Assembly (NCBI RefSeq): GCF_022899245.1
Contig: NZ_JALJAZ010000001.1
Location: forward strand, 538,501 to 602,500
DNA length: 64,000 nucleotides
Direction: 5' to 3'
DNA from: Falsirhodobacter halotolerans
GTDB lineage: Bacteria; Pseudomonadota; Alphaproteobacteria; Rhodobacterales; Rhodobacteraceae
The translations under genes were made by a program, and so were the position numbers. Positions 53,286-63,145 of the stretch are shown one piece after another (positions within the stretch are counted from its first letter, which is position 1; each line of letters begins with the position of its first letter). Below the pieces are notes generated by a model. That model saw only the letters and a list, made by a program, of their open reading frames with translations. It searched no databases and was not told the origin of the DNA.

Positions 53286-53867
53286 ATGCCGAAAGTCGGG
53301 ATGGAGCCTATCCGTCGCGCCGCCCTTATCAAGGCGTGTATCGAAGAAATCGGCCAAACCGGGACGTTGGATGTGACGGTGGGGCAGATTGCGCGCCGTG
53401 CGGGCGTGTCGGCGGCCTTGGCGCATCACTATTTCGGCGGCAAGGAGGCGTTGTTTCTGGCGGCGATGCGGGCGATCCTGGTCGCCTATGGGGTGCAGGT
53501 GCGCGAAGCGCTGGCCGCCGCCCCCACGCCCGAGGCGCGGCTCGACGCCATTCTGACCTCCTCCTTCGCGCCCGATCATTTCCGGCCCGAGATCATCGGT
53601 GCCTGGCTGAACTTCTATGTCTTCGCCCAGCGCGTGCCCGAGGCGCAGCGCCTTCTGGTCATCTATCGGCGGCGGTTGCATTCGAACCTCGTCGCGTGTC
53701 TGCGGACAAAGGCGGGGGCGCGGGCATCGGCAATTGCGGCCGGGGCGGGGGCCCTGATCGATGGCGTCTATCTGCGTCATGCGTTGCGCGACGTTATCCC
53801 CGACCCCGCCGCCAGCGTCAACATGGTGCGCCATTTCATTGAATCCGACCTGAAAGGAGGGGCGTGA
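53286..53867 (+). CDS. betI: Transcriptional repressor BetI
   Basis: 193-residue TetR-family regulator of choline genes. The helix-turn-helix is [20 protein letters not shown] near residues 32-51, followed by [16 protein letters not shown]. BetI-specific residues occur in the N-terminal [20 protein letters not shown] near 2-21. The ligand domain includes [20 protein letters not shown] near 109-128. The start at 53286 follows a GGGGGAT; an earlier ATG at 53253 has no ribosome site. Its stop overlaps betB (TGATG). Confidence 0.93.
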   Translation: MPKVGMEPIRRAALIKACIEEIGQTGTLDVTVGQIARRAGVSAALAHHYFGGKEALFLAAMRAILVAYGVQVREALAAAPTPEARLDAILTSSFAPDHFRPEIIGAWLNFYVFAQRVPEAQRLLVIYRRRLHSNLVACLRTKAGARASAIAAGAGALIDGVYLRHALRDVIPDPAASVNMVRHFIESDLKGGA

Positions 53868-55309
53868 TGCGCACCCAACCCCAAGCCAGCCACTTCATCG
53901 ACGGCGCGTATGTGGAAGATGCGGCGGGCGCGCCGCTGGCCGTCCTGAACCCCGCGACCGGGGACACCATCGCCCGATTGCATGAGGCGACGCCCGCGAT
54001 CATCGACCGGGCCTTGGCCTCCGCCGCCCGCGCGCAGGTGGCATGGGCGGCGCTGCGGCCGGTGGAACGGGCGCGGATCCTGCGCCGCGCCTCCGACATC
54101 ATCCGCGACCGCAACGCCGACCTGTCACTGCTGGAAACGCTGGACACCGGCAAACCCATTCAGGAAACCGAGGTGGCCGACTGGCCCTCGGGCGCCGACG
54201 CGCTGGAATATTACGCGGGCCTTGCACCTTCGGTGACGGGGGAGACGGTGCCCTTGGGCCCCGACTTCGCCTATTCCATCCGCGAACCGCTGGGCGTCTG
54301 CGTGGGCATCGGCGCGTGGAACTATCCCAGCCAGATCGCCTGCTGGAAGGCCGCGCCCGCCCTGGCGATGGGCAATGCGATGGTGTTCAAACCGTCGGAA
54401 ACCACCCCCCTCGGCGCGCTGAAACTGGCCGATATCCTGATGGAGGCCGGCGCCCCCGCCGGGATCTTCAACGTGGTGCAGGGCATGGGCGCGGTGGGGG
54501 CCGCGCTTGTGACGGACCCCCGGGTGGCGAAAGTGTCGCTGACCGGATCGGTCCCCACAGGGCGCAAGGTCTATGCCGCCGCGGCCGAGGGCATCCGCCA
54601 TGTGACGATGGAGTTGGGCGGAAAATCCCCACTGATCGTCTTTGCCGATGCCGATCTCGACAGCGCGGTCGGGGCGGCGATGCTGGGGAATTTCTACTCC
54701 TCGGGGCAGATCTGCTCCAACGGCACCCGCGTCTTCGTGCACCGCGATGTGAAGGAGGACTTCCTCTCCCGCCTGAAGGCGCGGGCGGAGGCGATCGTGA
54801 TGGGCGATCCGACCGATCCCGCCACGCAGATGGGCCCCTTGGTCAGCGCGGCGCAGCATGAGAAGGTCACCGCCTATGTCGCCCGCGCCAAGGCCGAAGG
54901 CGCGCGTCTGGTCACCGGCGGCGGGTCCGAGGGTCTGTTCGTCCAGCCCACCGTGTTTGCCGATGTGACCGACACCATGACGCTGGCCTGCGAGGAGGTG
55001 TTCGGCCCCGTCATGGCCGTTCTGGATTTCGACATCGAAGAAGAGGTCATCGCCCGCGCCAACGCGACCGAGTTCGGTCTGGCGGCGGGCGTCTTCACCG
55101 CCGACATCACCCGCGCCCACCGGGTCGTGGCGCGTCTGCAGGCGGGAACGGTCTGGATCAACGCCTACAACCTGACGCCGGTCGAATCCTCGTTCGGGGG
55201 GGTGAAGCTGTCGGGTGTGGGGCGCGAGAACGGCAAGGCGGCCATCGAGCACTACACGCAGTTGAAATCCGTCTATGTGGGTATGGGGCCGGTCGATGCA
55301 CCTTACTGA
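53867..55309 (+). CDS. betB: Betaine aldehyde dehydrogenase
   Basis: Oxidises betaine aldehyde to glycine betaine with NAD(P)+. 480 residues. Catalytic Glu is in [13 protein letters not shown] near 245-257 and Cys in [15 protein letters not shown] near 278-292. The cofactor segment [20 protein letters not shown] near 165-184 is intact. A strong AAGGAGG precedes the ATG; GTG one codon upstream is less likely. It overlaps betA by 14 bases. Confidence 0.95.
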   Translation: MRTQPQASHFIDGAYVEDAAGAPLAVLNPATGDTIARLHEATPAIIDRALASAARAQVAWAALRPVERARILRRASDIIRDRNADLSLLETLDTGKPIQETEVADWPSGADALEYYAGLAPSVTGETVPLGPDFAYSIREPLGVCVGIGAWNYPSQIACWKAAPALAMGNAMVFKPSETTPLGALKLADILMEAGAPAGIFNVVQGMGAVGAALVTDPRVAKVSLTGSVPTGRKVYAAAAEGIRHVTMELGGKSPLIVFADADLDSAVGAAMLGNFYSSGQICSNGTRVFVHRDVKEDFLSRLKARAEAIVMGDPTDPATQMGPLVSAAQHEKVTAYVARAKAEGARLVTGGGSEGLFVQPTVFADVTDTMTLACEEVFGPVMAVLDFDIEEEVIARANATEFGLAAGVFTADITRAHRVVARLQAGTVWINAYNLTPVESSFGGVKLSGVGRENGKAAIEHYTQLKSVYVGMGPVDAPY

Positions 55310-56954
55310 TTACGTCATCGTCGGCGCAGGTTCCGCAGGCTGCGCCCTGGCCTACCGTCTGGCGCAGGCGGGGCGGACCGTCACGGTCATCGAACATGGC
55401 GGTTCGGACTGGGGGCCGTTCATCCAGATGCCGGGGGCGCTGTCCTTCCCGATGAACATGCCGCGGTATGACTGGGGCTTCAGTTCACAGCCCGAGCCGC
55501 ATCTGGACGGCCGCCGTCTGGTGACCCCGCGCGGCAAGGTCATCGGCGGGTCATCCTCGATCAACGGCATGGTCTATGTCCGTGGCCACGCGCGCGATTT
55601 CGACCATTGGGCCGAGGCGGGGGCCGAGGGGTGGTCCTATGCCGAGGTTCTCCCTTATTTCCGGCGGATGGAGCATTGGCACGGGCCGATGCCCGATGGC
55701 AGCGCCTGGCGCGGCGCGAACGGCCCGCTGCACGTCACGCGCGGGCCCCGGCGCAACCCGCTGTTCGATGCCTTCATCGCGGCGGGCGGGCAGGCGGGCT
55801 ATCCCCTGACCCAGGATTACAACGGCAAGCAGCAGGAAGGCTTCGGCCCGATGGAGGCGACGATCTGGCGGGGGAGACGCTGGTCCGCCGCCAACGCCTA
55901 TCTGCGCCCCGCGCTTCGGACCGGCCGCGTGAAACTGGTGCGTGCGCTCGCCCGCCGCGTGGTGATGGACGGCATCCGCGCCACGGGGGTGGAGGTGGCC
56001 CGCAAGGGCCGGAGCGAGGTGATCCGCGCGAAAAAGGAGGTCATCCTTTCCGCGTCCTCGATCAACACGCCGAAACTTCTGATGCTGTCGGGGATTGGGA
56101 ATTCCGAACATCTGGCCGAACATGGCATTCCCGTCGTCGCCGATCGTCCCGGCGTGGGGGCCAATCTTCAGGACCATCTGGAAATCTACATGCAGTTCGC
56201 GGCGCTTCAGCCGAATACGTTGTTCCGGCATTGGAACATCCCGGGCAAGGCGCGGGTGGCGCTGCAATGGGCCGCGCTGCATACGGGCCTTGGCGCGTCG
56301 AACCAGTTCGAGGCTTGCGGCTTCATCCGGTCGGCGGCGGGGAACGAATATCCCGACATCCAGTATCACTTCCTGCCGCTGGCCGTCCGGTATGACGGCA
56401 AGGTCGCGGCGGAGGGGCATGGCTTTCAGGTTCATGTCGGGCCGATGCGGTCGAAATCGCGGGGGGCGGTGACGCTCGCCTCCACCGATCCGGCGGCGGA
56501 CCCGCTGATCCGCTTCAACTACATGTCCCATCACGACGACTGGGCCGAGTTCCGCGCCGCCATACGCCTGACGCGCGAGATATTCGGCCAGCCCGCGATG
56601 GCCCCGCATGTGAAGCACGAGATCCAGCCGGGCCCGCGGGTGCAGACCGATGCCGAAATCGACGCCTTCATCCGCGAGCACGCCGAATCCGCCTATCACC
56701 CCTGCGGGACGGCGCGGATGGGTCGGGCCGACGATCCCATGGCCGTGGTCGATCCCGAATGCCGGGTGATCGGCATTGACGGGCTGCGCGTGGCCGACAG
56801 TTCGGTCTTTCCGCGCATCACCAACGGCAACCTGAACGCGCCCTCGATCATGGTCGGGGAAAAGGCGGCGGATCACATTCTGGGCCAGATTCCCGTCATG
56901 CCTGCCGACGTGGACCCGTGGATCAACCCGAACTGGAAAAATTCACAGCGATAG
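55296..56954 (+). CDS. betA: Choline dehydrogenase
   Basis: Membrane-associated FAD enzyme oxidising choline to betaine aldehyde. 552 residues of the GMC family: FAD motif [16 protein letters not shown] near 7-22, GMC signature 1 near 80-95 ([20 protein letters not shown]), signature 2 [17 protein letters not shown] near 251-267, and the catalytic His region [10 protein letters not shown] near 463-472 with the C-terminal [10 protein letters not shown]. It completes the betIBA unit. Confidence 0.96.
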   Translation: MHLTDYVIVGAGSAGCALAYRLAQAGRTVTVIEHGGSDWGPFIQMPGALSFPMNMPRYDWGFSSQPEPHLDGRRLVTPRGKVIGGSSSINGMVYVRGHARDFDHWAEAGAEGWSYAEVLPYFRRMEHWHGPMPDGSAWRGANGPLHVTRGPRRNPLFDAFIAAGGQAGYPLTQDYNGKQQEGFGPMEATIWRGRRWSAANAYLRPALRTGRVKLVRALARRVVMDGIRATGVEVARKGRSEVIRAKKEVILSASSINTPKLLMLSGIGNSEHLAEHGIPVVADRPGVGANLQDHLEIYMQFAALQPNTLFRHWNIPGKARVALQWAALHTGLGASNQFEACGFIRSAAGNEYPDIQYHFLPLAVRYDGKVAAEGHGFQVHVGPMRSKSRGAVTLASTDPAADPLIRFNYMSHHDDWAEFRAAIRLTREIFGQPAMAPHVKHEIQPGPRVQTDAEIDAFIREHAESAYHPCGTARMGRADDPMAVVDPECRVIGIDGLRVADSSVFPRITNGNLNAPSIMVGEKAADHILGQIPVMPADVDPWINPNWKNSQR

Positions 56955-57082
56955 ATCGCCGAGCCTCACATTTCAGTGTGCATTCGTGAAACCTTGCACT
57001 ACCATTCGGTCAGGCCGGGCTATATTCCGCGCCGCGGAGGAACGGGGATAGTCCCCTTGCCCCGATCTTAAGGAGACGAACC

Positions 57083-57223
57083 ATGACCAACACCGCCCGC
57101 GTGACCCTCGCCCTTTGCGTTGTCGCTTTCGCCGCCGCTTGCGCCCCCAAGCGTGAAGAAGTCGTCGTCGTCGAGCCGACCCCGGTCACGACCGAGCCGA
57201 CCTACACCGGCAAATACAAGTAA
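57083..57223 (+). CDS. Small lipoprotein
   Basis: 46 codons: signal LALCVVAFAAAC with lipobox AAAC (Cys about residue 20), then a short charged/proline tail (KREEVVVVEPTPVTTEPTYT). A clear TAAGGAG lies 9 bases before the ATG. The 128-base gap after betA includes a TATATT (57021-57026) without a well-spaced -35. A short surface-anchored peptide of this type recurs in Rhodobacterales; no function is known. Confidence 0.8.
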   Translation: MTNTARVTLALCVVAFAAACAPKREEVVVVEPTPVTTEPTYTGKYK

Positions 57224-57230
57224 TGTGATG

Positions 57231-57255
57231 GGGGCGGGCCATGACGGTCCGCCCC
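57231..57255 (+). terminator. Stem-loop after the small lipoprotein gene
   Basis: GGGGCGGGCC (57231-57240) pairs with GGTCCGCCCC (57246-57255) with one G-U pair and a 5-base loop. There is no T-run, so it is a weak terminator or mRNA stabiliser. Confidence 0.5.
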
Positions 57256-57266
57256 GTTGCCCGACC

Positions 57267-57653
57267 ATGATCAAACATCGCGGGTTTCCCGGCCGTCTGA
57301 CGGGAACCGATCACCAATTCACCATCCGTCGTGCCTCGAAAGAGGGACCCACCAAGATCATCCGGCGCGAGCGTTTCCGGGATCGCAAGAACGTGGACCG
57401 TGCCGCCGATGAGGCGTTCATGGCCGCCCTGTGGGCCCATTTCGGCGAAGAGCCGTTCGAGCGTGGCAATCTGGACGCCGGTCGCCTGTCTTGGCTGTTC
57501 GGGCGCGAGGTTGTGCCAGCCGAGGATCCGTTCGACCCCCAGGATTACGAAGCGCTTCTGCGCATCGACGCGGCCCGGGCCGAAGCGGCGTTTCCGGCCG
57601 TATTCGCCCCTGATGCCCCGCCAGTCACGCCCGACGACGACTGGGACGACTGA
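57267..57653 (+). CDS. Hypothetical protein
   Basis: 128 residues from MIKHRGFPGRLT; soluble, with a basic first third (KIIRRERFRDRKNVDRAADE near 32-51) and an acidic C-terminus ending TPDDDWDD. No membrane segment or known motif was seen. The start is uncertain: an in-frame ATG at 57228 lies within the preceding stem-loop, so 57267 was preferred although no strong ribosome site precedes it. Coding is supported by codon style and by lack of a competing frame. Confidence 0.55.
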   Translation: MIKHRGFPGRLTGTDHQFTIRRASKEGPTKIIRRERFRDRKNVDRAADEAFMAALWAHFGEEPFERGNLDAGRLSWLFGREVVPAEDPFDPQDYEALLRIDAARAEAAFPAVFAPDAPPVTPDDDWDD

Positions 57654-57772
57654 AACATTCGTGACCGGTTCCGGCCAAGTTTTGCCGAATGCGTGTCCCT
57701 GCACGCGATTGCGTCTTTTCTGGCGACGCGTTTTGTCTATGTTCCATCCACGGAATAACGAGGAGCCGAGCA

Positions 57773-58057
57773 ATGGCGAAAATGAAATTCATGACGGTTG
57801 CGGCCGTTCTGGCAACGGTGGCCGTGGCAGGGTGCTCCGACCCCTATGCGGGCAATCAGTATGGCACCTATTACGGTGCAACCCAGGCCCCGCGCGGCAA
57901 CCAGCCGATCAACAACGCGGCGATCCGCACGCTGGGCGGCGCAGCCGCCGGTGCGCTGGTGGCGGATGCGACCAAGGGCAGCAAGACGCAAGGCGCACTG
58001 ATCGGCGCGCTGGCCGGTGGCGGGTCCTGCGCCATTCCGGGTCAGAACTGCAACTGA
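57773..58057 (+). CDS. Lipoprotein with glycine-zipper segment
   Basis: 94 residues. Signal peptide and lipobox (TVAAVLATVAVAGC, Cys near 21) are followed by a Tyr/Gln-rich linker (NQYGTYYGATQAPRGNQP). A glycine-zipper stretch then runs TLGGAAAGALVADATKGSKT and GALIGALAGGG near 53-85, as in small outer-membrane proteins of the SmpA/17-kDa antigen style. Two more cysteines lie in the last ten residues. GAGGAG lies 9 bases before the ATG, and a strong terminator follows. Confidence 0.83.
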   Translation: MAKMKFMTVAAVLATVAVAGCSDPYAGNQYGTYYGATQAPRGNQPINNAAIRTLGGAAAGALVADATKGSKTQGALIGALAGGGSCAIPGQNCN

Positions 58058-58078
58058 TCGGGTCCCTCGGGATCGACG

Positions 58079-58103
58079 GGCCGCCCTTCGGGGCGGCCTT
58101 TTT
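58079..58103. terminator. Terminator after the glycine-zipper lipoprotein gene
   Basis: GGCCGCCC (58079-58086) and GGGCGGCC (58091-58098) form an 8-bp stem followed by TTTTT, ending at the stop of the convergent DnaJ-domain gene. Confidence 0.92.
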
Positions 58104-58786
58104 CATGCGGCCTGCTTGGCGGTGATCTCGGCCCAGGCGCGGTTGATGTCCACCAGCCGCTTCTGCGCCAGCTGCACCGCCTCTTCGGGAACACCGCGCG
58201 CGATCAGCCGGTCGGGATGATTGTCGCGCACCGCCTGCCGCCACGCGGCGCGGATGGCGGCGATAGGCGCGTCGGCATCCACCCCCAGAATGTCATAGGG
58301 ATCGCAGCACTGCGCCCCGGCATAGCGGGTGCGCAGCACGCGGAAACACCGATCCGACAGGCCGAAAATCTCGGCCACCGTGCGCAGGAACGTATCCTCC
58401 TCGTCGGCATAGCTGCCATCGGCGGTCGCGATCTGGAACAGCCCCTCCATCACGTCGATCAGCATGGCATGGTCGCGCGCGAACATCCCGGCGATCTTGC
58501 GGGCATAGGCGTCGTATCCGGCCACATCCTGACGGGCGAGGTTGAAGACATGCGCCGCGTGCCCCTCCTCCTCGGGTGGGATGGCGAAGACGCGGCGGAA
58601 GGCGGCCACCTCGTTGCGGGTCACCACACCGTCGGCCTTGGCCATCTTCGCCCCCAGACCGATCACGGCGATGGTAAAGGCCACGGACCGTTCGGGCGGT
58701 GTGCGCAGGCGGGCGAACACCTCGGACAAAGGTTCGCCCGACGCCAAGGCGGCCAGGGCGGCGGTGATGCGGGACCAAAGGGACAT
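58103..58786 (-). CDS. TerB/DnaJ-domain protein (DjlA-like)
   Basis: 227 residues. A TerB-like helical domain (about 35-145, with AVIGLGAKMAKADGVVTRNE near 44-63 and IATADGSYADEEDTFLRTVA near 122-141) is joined to a C-terminal J domain. The J domain starts DPYDILGVDADAPIAAIRAA near 164-183 and has the HPD motif in DNHPDRLIARG near 191-201. DjlA proteins are DnaK co-chaperones, usually with a membrane anchor; none is seen here. The start is uncertain between 58786 and 58795. Confidence 0.87.
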   Translation of the reverse strand: MSLWSRITAALAALASGEPLSEVFARLRTPPERSVAFTIAVIGLGAKMAKADGVVTRNEVAAFRRVFAIPPEEEGHAAHVFNLARQDVAGYDAYARKIAGMFARDHAMLIDVMEGLFQIATADGSYADEEDTFLRTVAEIFGLSDRCFRVLRTRYAGAQCCDPYDILGVDADAPIAAIRAAWRQAVRDNHPDRLIARGVPEEAVQLAQKRLVDINRAWAEITAKQAA

Positions 58787-58818
58787 GCGGGCCATGTTAG
58801 CGCGAAACGAAACCGGTG

Positions 58819-59304
58819 TCAGAGAAATTTCTGCATCAGGACAAGATCGAGCCACTCGCCCCATTTATGACCCGATTGCGGCACGGTGGCGACGGTGGCA
58901 TAGCCCAAGGCCGCGTGAAACGCCAAGCCCTCGGGGTTCTTCGCGCTGACGCCCGCGATCATGGAATGGACCCCGCCGCTGCGGGCGTGATCCTCCACCG
59001 CCTGCATCAGCGCGCGGCCGTATCCGCAGCCCTTCGCCTCGCTCAGCAGCGCCACCGTGTTTTCCATCGTGAAACGATAGCCGGAATTGGCGCGAAACTG
59101 GAAATATGTGGCAAAGCCCACGACACCACGCTCATCCTCGGCCACGAAAATGGGGTAGCCCTGTCGGGGCCGCTCACGAAGGATCTCCTCGACCTCGGCC
59201 AACGTCTTTTCGATTTCGGAGAAGTTGGCCGTGCTGTCGGTGATCATCGTGTTCCAGATGGCCCGCACCTGCGGCGCGTCGGCCAGCGTTGCGTGGCGGA
59301 TCAT
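58819..59304 (-). CDS. GNAT family N-acetyltransferase (phosphinothricin acetyltransferase-like)
   Basis: 161 residues starting MIRHATLADAPQVRAIWNTM. The acetyl-CoA loop is SEAKGCGYGRALMQAVEDHA near 86-105 (G-x-G-x-G/A variant GCGYGRAL), and ANFSEIEKTLAEVEEIL near 26-42 with HAALGYATVATVPQSG near 128-143 fits the Pat/MddA group. That group acetylates amino-acid analogues such as methionine sulfone; the actual substrate is unknown. It overlaps the ppx stop by 4 bases. Confidence 0.85.
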   Translation of the reverse strand: MIRHATLADAPQVRAIWNTMITDSTANFSEIEKTLAEVEEILRERPRQGYPIFVAEDERGVVGFATYFQFRANSGYRFTMENTVALLSEAKGCGYGRALMQAVEDHARSGGVHSMIAGVSAKNPEGLAFHAALGYATVATVPQSGHKWGEWLDLVLMQKFL

Positions 59305-60857
59305 GCGACCCCCCGCGGCATGACGATCTGCCCTTCGGCCTTCAGGGCCGACACCAGCGATTTGAACCGCGCCTGCGCCACCTCTCCGAACAGATCGTGG
59401 CCCTGTCGGGTCAGCGTCAGGGTCAGCACCCGCTTCTTCGGCGCCCAGTCCAGCGTGCCTGCATCGGACGGATCGTCCATGGTGAACATCGCGCCGAACC
59501 GCATCGCCTTGCCCAGCACTTCGGCCTCGCGCACCTCCGCCTCGGGCAGCAGGCTGAACAGCGGATCGAACCGCGTGCCGTTGCGGCTGTTCTTGTAACG
59601 GTGCAGCAGCGCCAGCCCCAGAAACACCCGGCCTGGATGGTCCAGACCGCCAAGGTTCGCGCGGGTCGCATTGTCGAAACACAGCTCGGCCCGATAATCG
59701 GGATGGGCGCGCCATGTCGTGTCATGCAGCAGGCAGGCGGCCTTGATCAGGCGCAGGCGGTCCATGCCCGCCGTTTCGAATATGGGCGACAGGAACCGGA
59801 ACAGCGATTTGCCGAAACCGGGGATGCGGGCCGAGGTGGCCTCCGTCGCCCGCGCCGCCTCAATCAGCGGATCGCGCTCACGCAGTTTCTGCGGCATCCG
59901 TTCGTAAAGCAGCCCCTCGCGGATGCCATAGGACGACACGTCGATCTCGCTCGGTTTGAAGATGCGGATCAGTTCGCGCAGCACCTCGCAGGCCAGGGGC
60001 ACCAGTTCCATCCGTTCCGACGATGTGCCGGTGGCGCTGCGCAGCTTGGCCGGATCGGACGCCGCGATCCAGTCGAGGGTCTTGAGAACCTCGTCCGGTT
60101 GCATCCGGTATTCGTGCAGCACCAGAAGGGGATAGCCGCGCCGCTCCATGTCCATGCGGGCGATCACGCGCCAGGACCCGCCCACCAGAAAGATGCGGTC
60201 GTTCTGCGGCGCCATGCGGGTGGCCAGATCCATCAGGATGCGCTGGATATGCTGCTGACGTTCCTGGACACCGCCCGGCACCTGCTGCAACCGGAACGGC
60301 CCCAGGGGGGAGGTGCCGCGCACCCCCACCTTGCCATCCCCGATTCGCGCCAGCTCCATGGAGTTGCCGCCGATGTCGCACACGATCCCCTGTGCCCCCG
60401 GCCAGCCCAGCAGCACCCCCTGCGAGGACAGGCGCGCCTCCTCGTCCCCGTCGATCACCCACAGGTGCAGGCCGGTCTCCTCCTCCACCTGTCGGCGGAA
60501 GGCGGGGCCGTCCTCGGCCTCGCGCACGGCGGCGGTCGCCACCACCGTCAGGTCGTCGATGCCCATGCCGCGCGCAAGGGCGGCAAACCGGCGCAGCGCG
60601 GCCAGCGCGCGCGCGCGCCCCTTGGGGTTCAGGCGGTTGGTTTCCGCAAGGCCAAGGCCCAGGCCCGCCATGACCTTTTCGTTGAAGAAATAGGCCGGGC
60701 TGCGGGCCGCACCGTCAAACACCACCATCCGGACGGAGTTCGAGCCGACATCGACCACACCCACCCGCCGCAGGGCCCGCACCAGCGGGTCGTTCACCAG
60801 CGGCGCACCGAACAGGGTGGCATCATCGGCTTTCGCCAAAGGGGGGGGCTTGGACAT
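59301..60857 (-). CDS. ppx: Exopolyphosphatase (Ppx/GppA family)
   Basis: Cleaves terminal phosphate from polyphosphate or converts pppGpp to ppGpp. 518 residues with the actin-like ATPase fold: GVVDVGSNSVRMVVFDG near 33-49, ATAAVREAEDG near 107-117, GIVCDIGGNSMELARIG near 157-173 and SSYGIREGLLYERMP near 317-331. An HD-like C-terminal domain follows (KAACLLHDTTW near 371). It is 45 bases downstream of ppk, giving a synthesis/degradation pair. Confidence 0.94.
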   Translation of the reverse strand: MSKPPPLAKADDATLFGAPLVNDPLVRALRRVGVVDVGSNSVRMVVFDGAARSPAYFFNEKVMAGLGLGLAETNRLNPKGRARALAALRRFAALARGMGIDDLTVVATAAVREAEDGPAFRRQVEEETGLHLWVIDGDEEARLSSQGVLLGWPGAQGIVCDIGGNSMELARIGDGKVGVRGTSPLGPFRLQQVPGGVQERQQHIQRILMDLATRMAPQNDRIFLVGGSWRVIARMDMERRGYPLLVLHEYRMQPDEVLKTLDWIAASDPAKLRSATGTSSERMELVPLACEVLRELIRIFKPSEIDVSSYGIREGLLYERMPQKLRERDPLIEAARATEATSARIPGFGKSLFRFLSPIFETAGMDRLRLIKAACLLHDTTWRAHPDYRAELCFDNATRANLGGLDHPGRVFLGLALLHRYKNSRNGTRFDPLFSLLPEAEVREAEVLGKAMRFGAMFTMDDPSDAGTLDWAPKKRVLTLTLTRQGHDLFGEVAQARFKSLVSALKAEGQIVMPRGVA

Positions 60858-60902
60858 GCGGTTCTCCTTGGGCGGCGACTTTGACCGCCCGCATGGCCAA
60901 GG

Positions 60903-63080
60903 TCAATCGCCTGCAGCGCCTGTCAGACGCGGCACATCCTTGTCGCCCGCCGTGCCCCGCCCCGAAAGCGAGGGGTTTTCCATGAAGAACTTGTGGCAGG
61001 AGAACAGCGTCTCGCCCGCCGCCCCCTCGGGACGGGTGTAGCGGCCCGTGCCGTCAAGGATCCAGCTGTGCGCCGCGTCCGCCATGTTGGCGACCATGAT
61101 CTGATCGACGATCTGCGCCTTCACGGTGGGGTTCTTCGCCTCCACCAGCGTCTCCACCCGCCGGTTCAGGTTGCGGCCCATCCAGTCGGCCGAGGACAGG
61201 AACACCCGCGCGTGATGCGAGGGCAGGGCATGGCCGTTGCCGAAACACACGATCCGGCTGTGTTCCAGGAACCGTCCGACGATGGATTTGACGCGGATAT
61301 TCTCCGACAGCCCCTTCACCCCCGGGCGCAATCCGCAGATGCCGCGGATCACAAGGCTGATCTTCACCCCCGCCTGGCTTGCGGAATAAAGCGCGTCGAT
61401 AACCTCGGGATCCACGACCGAGTTCATCTTGGCCCAGATCTCCGCCGGGCGCCCTTCACGCGCGTTGTCCGCCTCGGCCGCGATCATCTCCAGCAGGCGC
61501 GGCTTCAGGCTGATGGGCGAGATGGCGAGGTTTTCCAGCTTTTCCGGCTGCACATAGCCGGAGAGATAGTTGAACACCCGCGTCGCGTCGCGCCCCAGCG
61601 CCCCGTCGCAGGTGAAGAACGACAGGTCGGTATAGATGCGGGCGGTGATCGGGTGATAGTTGCCGGTGCCGTAATGGGTGTAGGTGACCAGTTGATCCCC
61701 CTCGCGCCGCACGACGGTGGAGATCTTGGCATGGGTCTTGTAGTTCATGAACCCATAGACGACATGCGCGCCCGACCGTTCCAGACGGCGCGACTGGCGG
61801 ATGTTCGCCGCCTCGTCGAAACGGGCCTTCAGCTCCACCAGCGCGGTCACGGATTTCCCGGCCTCCGCCGCTTCGCACAGGGCGGCGACGATGGGGCTGT
61901 CGGTGGAGGTGCGGTAGAGCGTCTGCTTGATCGCCAGCACGTTGGGATCGGTCGCCGCCTGTTTCAGGAAGCGGACGACCATGTCGAACGTTTCATACGG
62001 GTGATGCAGAAGCATGTCCTTCTGGCGGATCGCCGCGAACATGTCGCCTTCGAAATCCTGCACCCGTTCGGGCACGCGCGGATTGAAAATCGGCCACAGC
62101 AGATCGGGGCGCGACGGCAGGACCAGCTCCTTGAGGTCCGCCATGCCGATCAGGCCCCGCACCTGAATGACCTCCTGATCCGAGACGTCCAGCTCGTCCT
62201 TGATCAGCGCGAACAGTTCGGGCGGGGCCCCGGCGCTGATGGTCAGGCGGATCACATCGCCGCGCCGGCGGCGTTTCAGCGCGGTCTCGAACTCGCGCAC
62301 CAGATCCTCGGCCTCCTCCTCCACCTCCAGATCGCTGTCGCGCAGCACGCGAAAGCTGCAATGGCCGCGCATGGCATAGCCGGGGAAAAGTACGTTCAGA
62401 TGCAGCAGCAGCAGTTCTTCCAGCGGCAGGAACCGTTGTTCGCCATCGCGGCCCGGAAGGGCGACGAAGCGGGCCACCTGCGCGGGAATCGGCAAAAGCG
62501 CCTGAAGCGTGCGACTGTCCGAGGCCCGCTCCATTTCCAACCCCAGGCAGAATCCGGTATTGGGAATGAAGGGGAAGGGGTGCGCGGGGTCGATCGCCAG
62601 GGGCGACAGGACCGGAAACACCGCGTCCAGAAAATGCCGCTCCAGATGGACCAGATCGCGTTTCGTCAGCTTCGACCGCGTCAGAAGGCGGATGCCCTCC
62701 GCCTCCATCTGCTTGCGCAGACGGTTGTAGACCACCTGCTGCGTGCGCATCAGACGCCGCGCCTCGACATGGACCATCGCCAGTTGCTCGACGGGGGAGC
62801 GGCCATCCTCGGACAGGCCGGGCTTGGACCGCCGCGCCAGCGCGCGCAGGCCCGCCACGCGCACGGTATAGAATTCGTCCAGGTTGGTATCGCAGATCGA
62901 CAGGAACCGTAGCCGTTCCAGCAGCGGCACGGCGGGGTTCGTCGCCTCCTCCAGCACGCGCCAGTTGAAGCCGAGCCAGCTCATCTCACGGTTGAAGAAG
63001 CGGCGGGGGCCGGCAATCTCGGGCCCGGGCAGGCTGATCGGGGGGGCATAGGGCGTGCGAAGGAAGTCGGCGGTTGTCAT
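60903..63080 (-). CDS. ppk: Polyphosphate kinase 1
   Basis: 725-residue enzyme making polyphosphate from ATP. N-terminal, head and two phospholipase-D-like catalytic domains are complete. FFNREMSWLGFNWRVLEEA is near residues 28-46. The phospho-histidine segment is YKTHAKISTVV near 447-457, followed by THYGTGNYHPITARIYTDLS near 466-485. SWILDGTGRY near the end belongs to the second catalytic half. It lies 65 bases after hdaA. Confidence 0.96.
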   Translation of the reverse strand: MTTADFLRTPYAPPISLPGPEIAGPRRFFNREMSWLGFNWRVLEEATNPAVPLLERLRFLSICDTNLDEFYTVRVAGLRALARRSKPGLSEDGRSPVEQLAMVHVEARRLMRTQQVVYNRLRKQMEAEGIRLLTRSKLTKRDLVHLERHFLDAVFPVLSPLAIDPAHPFPFIPNTGFCLGLEMERASDSRTLQALLPIPAQVARFVALPGRDGEQRFLPLEELLLLHLNVLFPGYAMRGHCSFRVLRDSDLEVEEEAEDLVREFETALKRRRRGDVIRLTISAGAPPELFALIKDELDVSDQEVIQVRGLIGMADLKELVLPSRPDLLWPIFNPRVPERVQDFEGDMFAAIRQKDMLLHHPYETFDMVVRFLKQAATDPNVLAIKQTLYRTSTDSPIVAALCEAAEAGKSVTALVELKARFDEAANIRQSRRLERSGAHVVYGFMNYKTHAKISTVVRREGDQLVTYTHYGTGNYHPITARIYTDLSFFTCDGALGRDATRVFNYLSGYVQPEKLENLAISPISLKPRLLEMIAAEADNAREGRPAEIWAKMNSVVDPEVIDALYSASQAGVKISLVIRGICGLRPGVKGLSENIRVKSIVGRFLEHSRIVCFGNGHALPSHHARVFLSSADWMGRNLNRRVETLVEAKNPTVKAQIVDQIMVANMADAAHSWILDGTGRYTRPEGAAGETLFSCHKFFMENPSLSGRGTAGDKDVPRLTGAAGD

Positions 63081-63145
63081 GCGATGTCTTCGGGCAAGAG
63101 GCTAGGTCTGAACACTGGGGATGTAGAGGATAGGTCGTGACAGGA

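Noticed and set aside
56994-57026. TTGCAC and TATATT as a promoter for the small lipoprotein gene.
   Set aside because: The spacing is 21 bases, too long for a sigma70 promoter.
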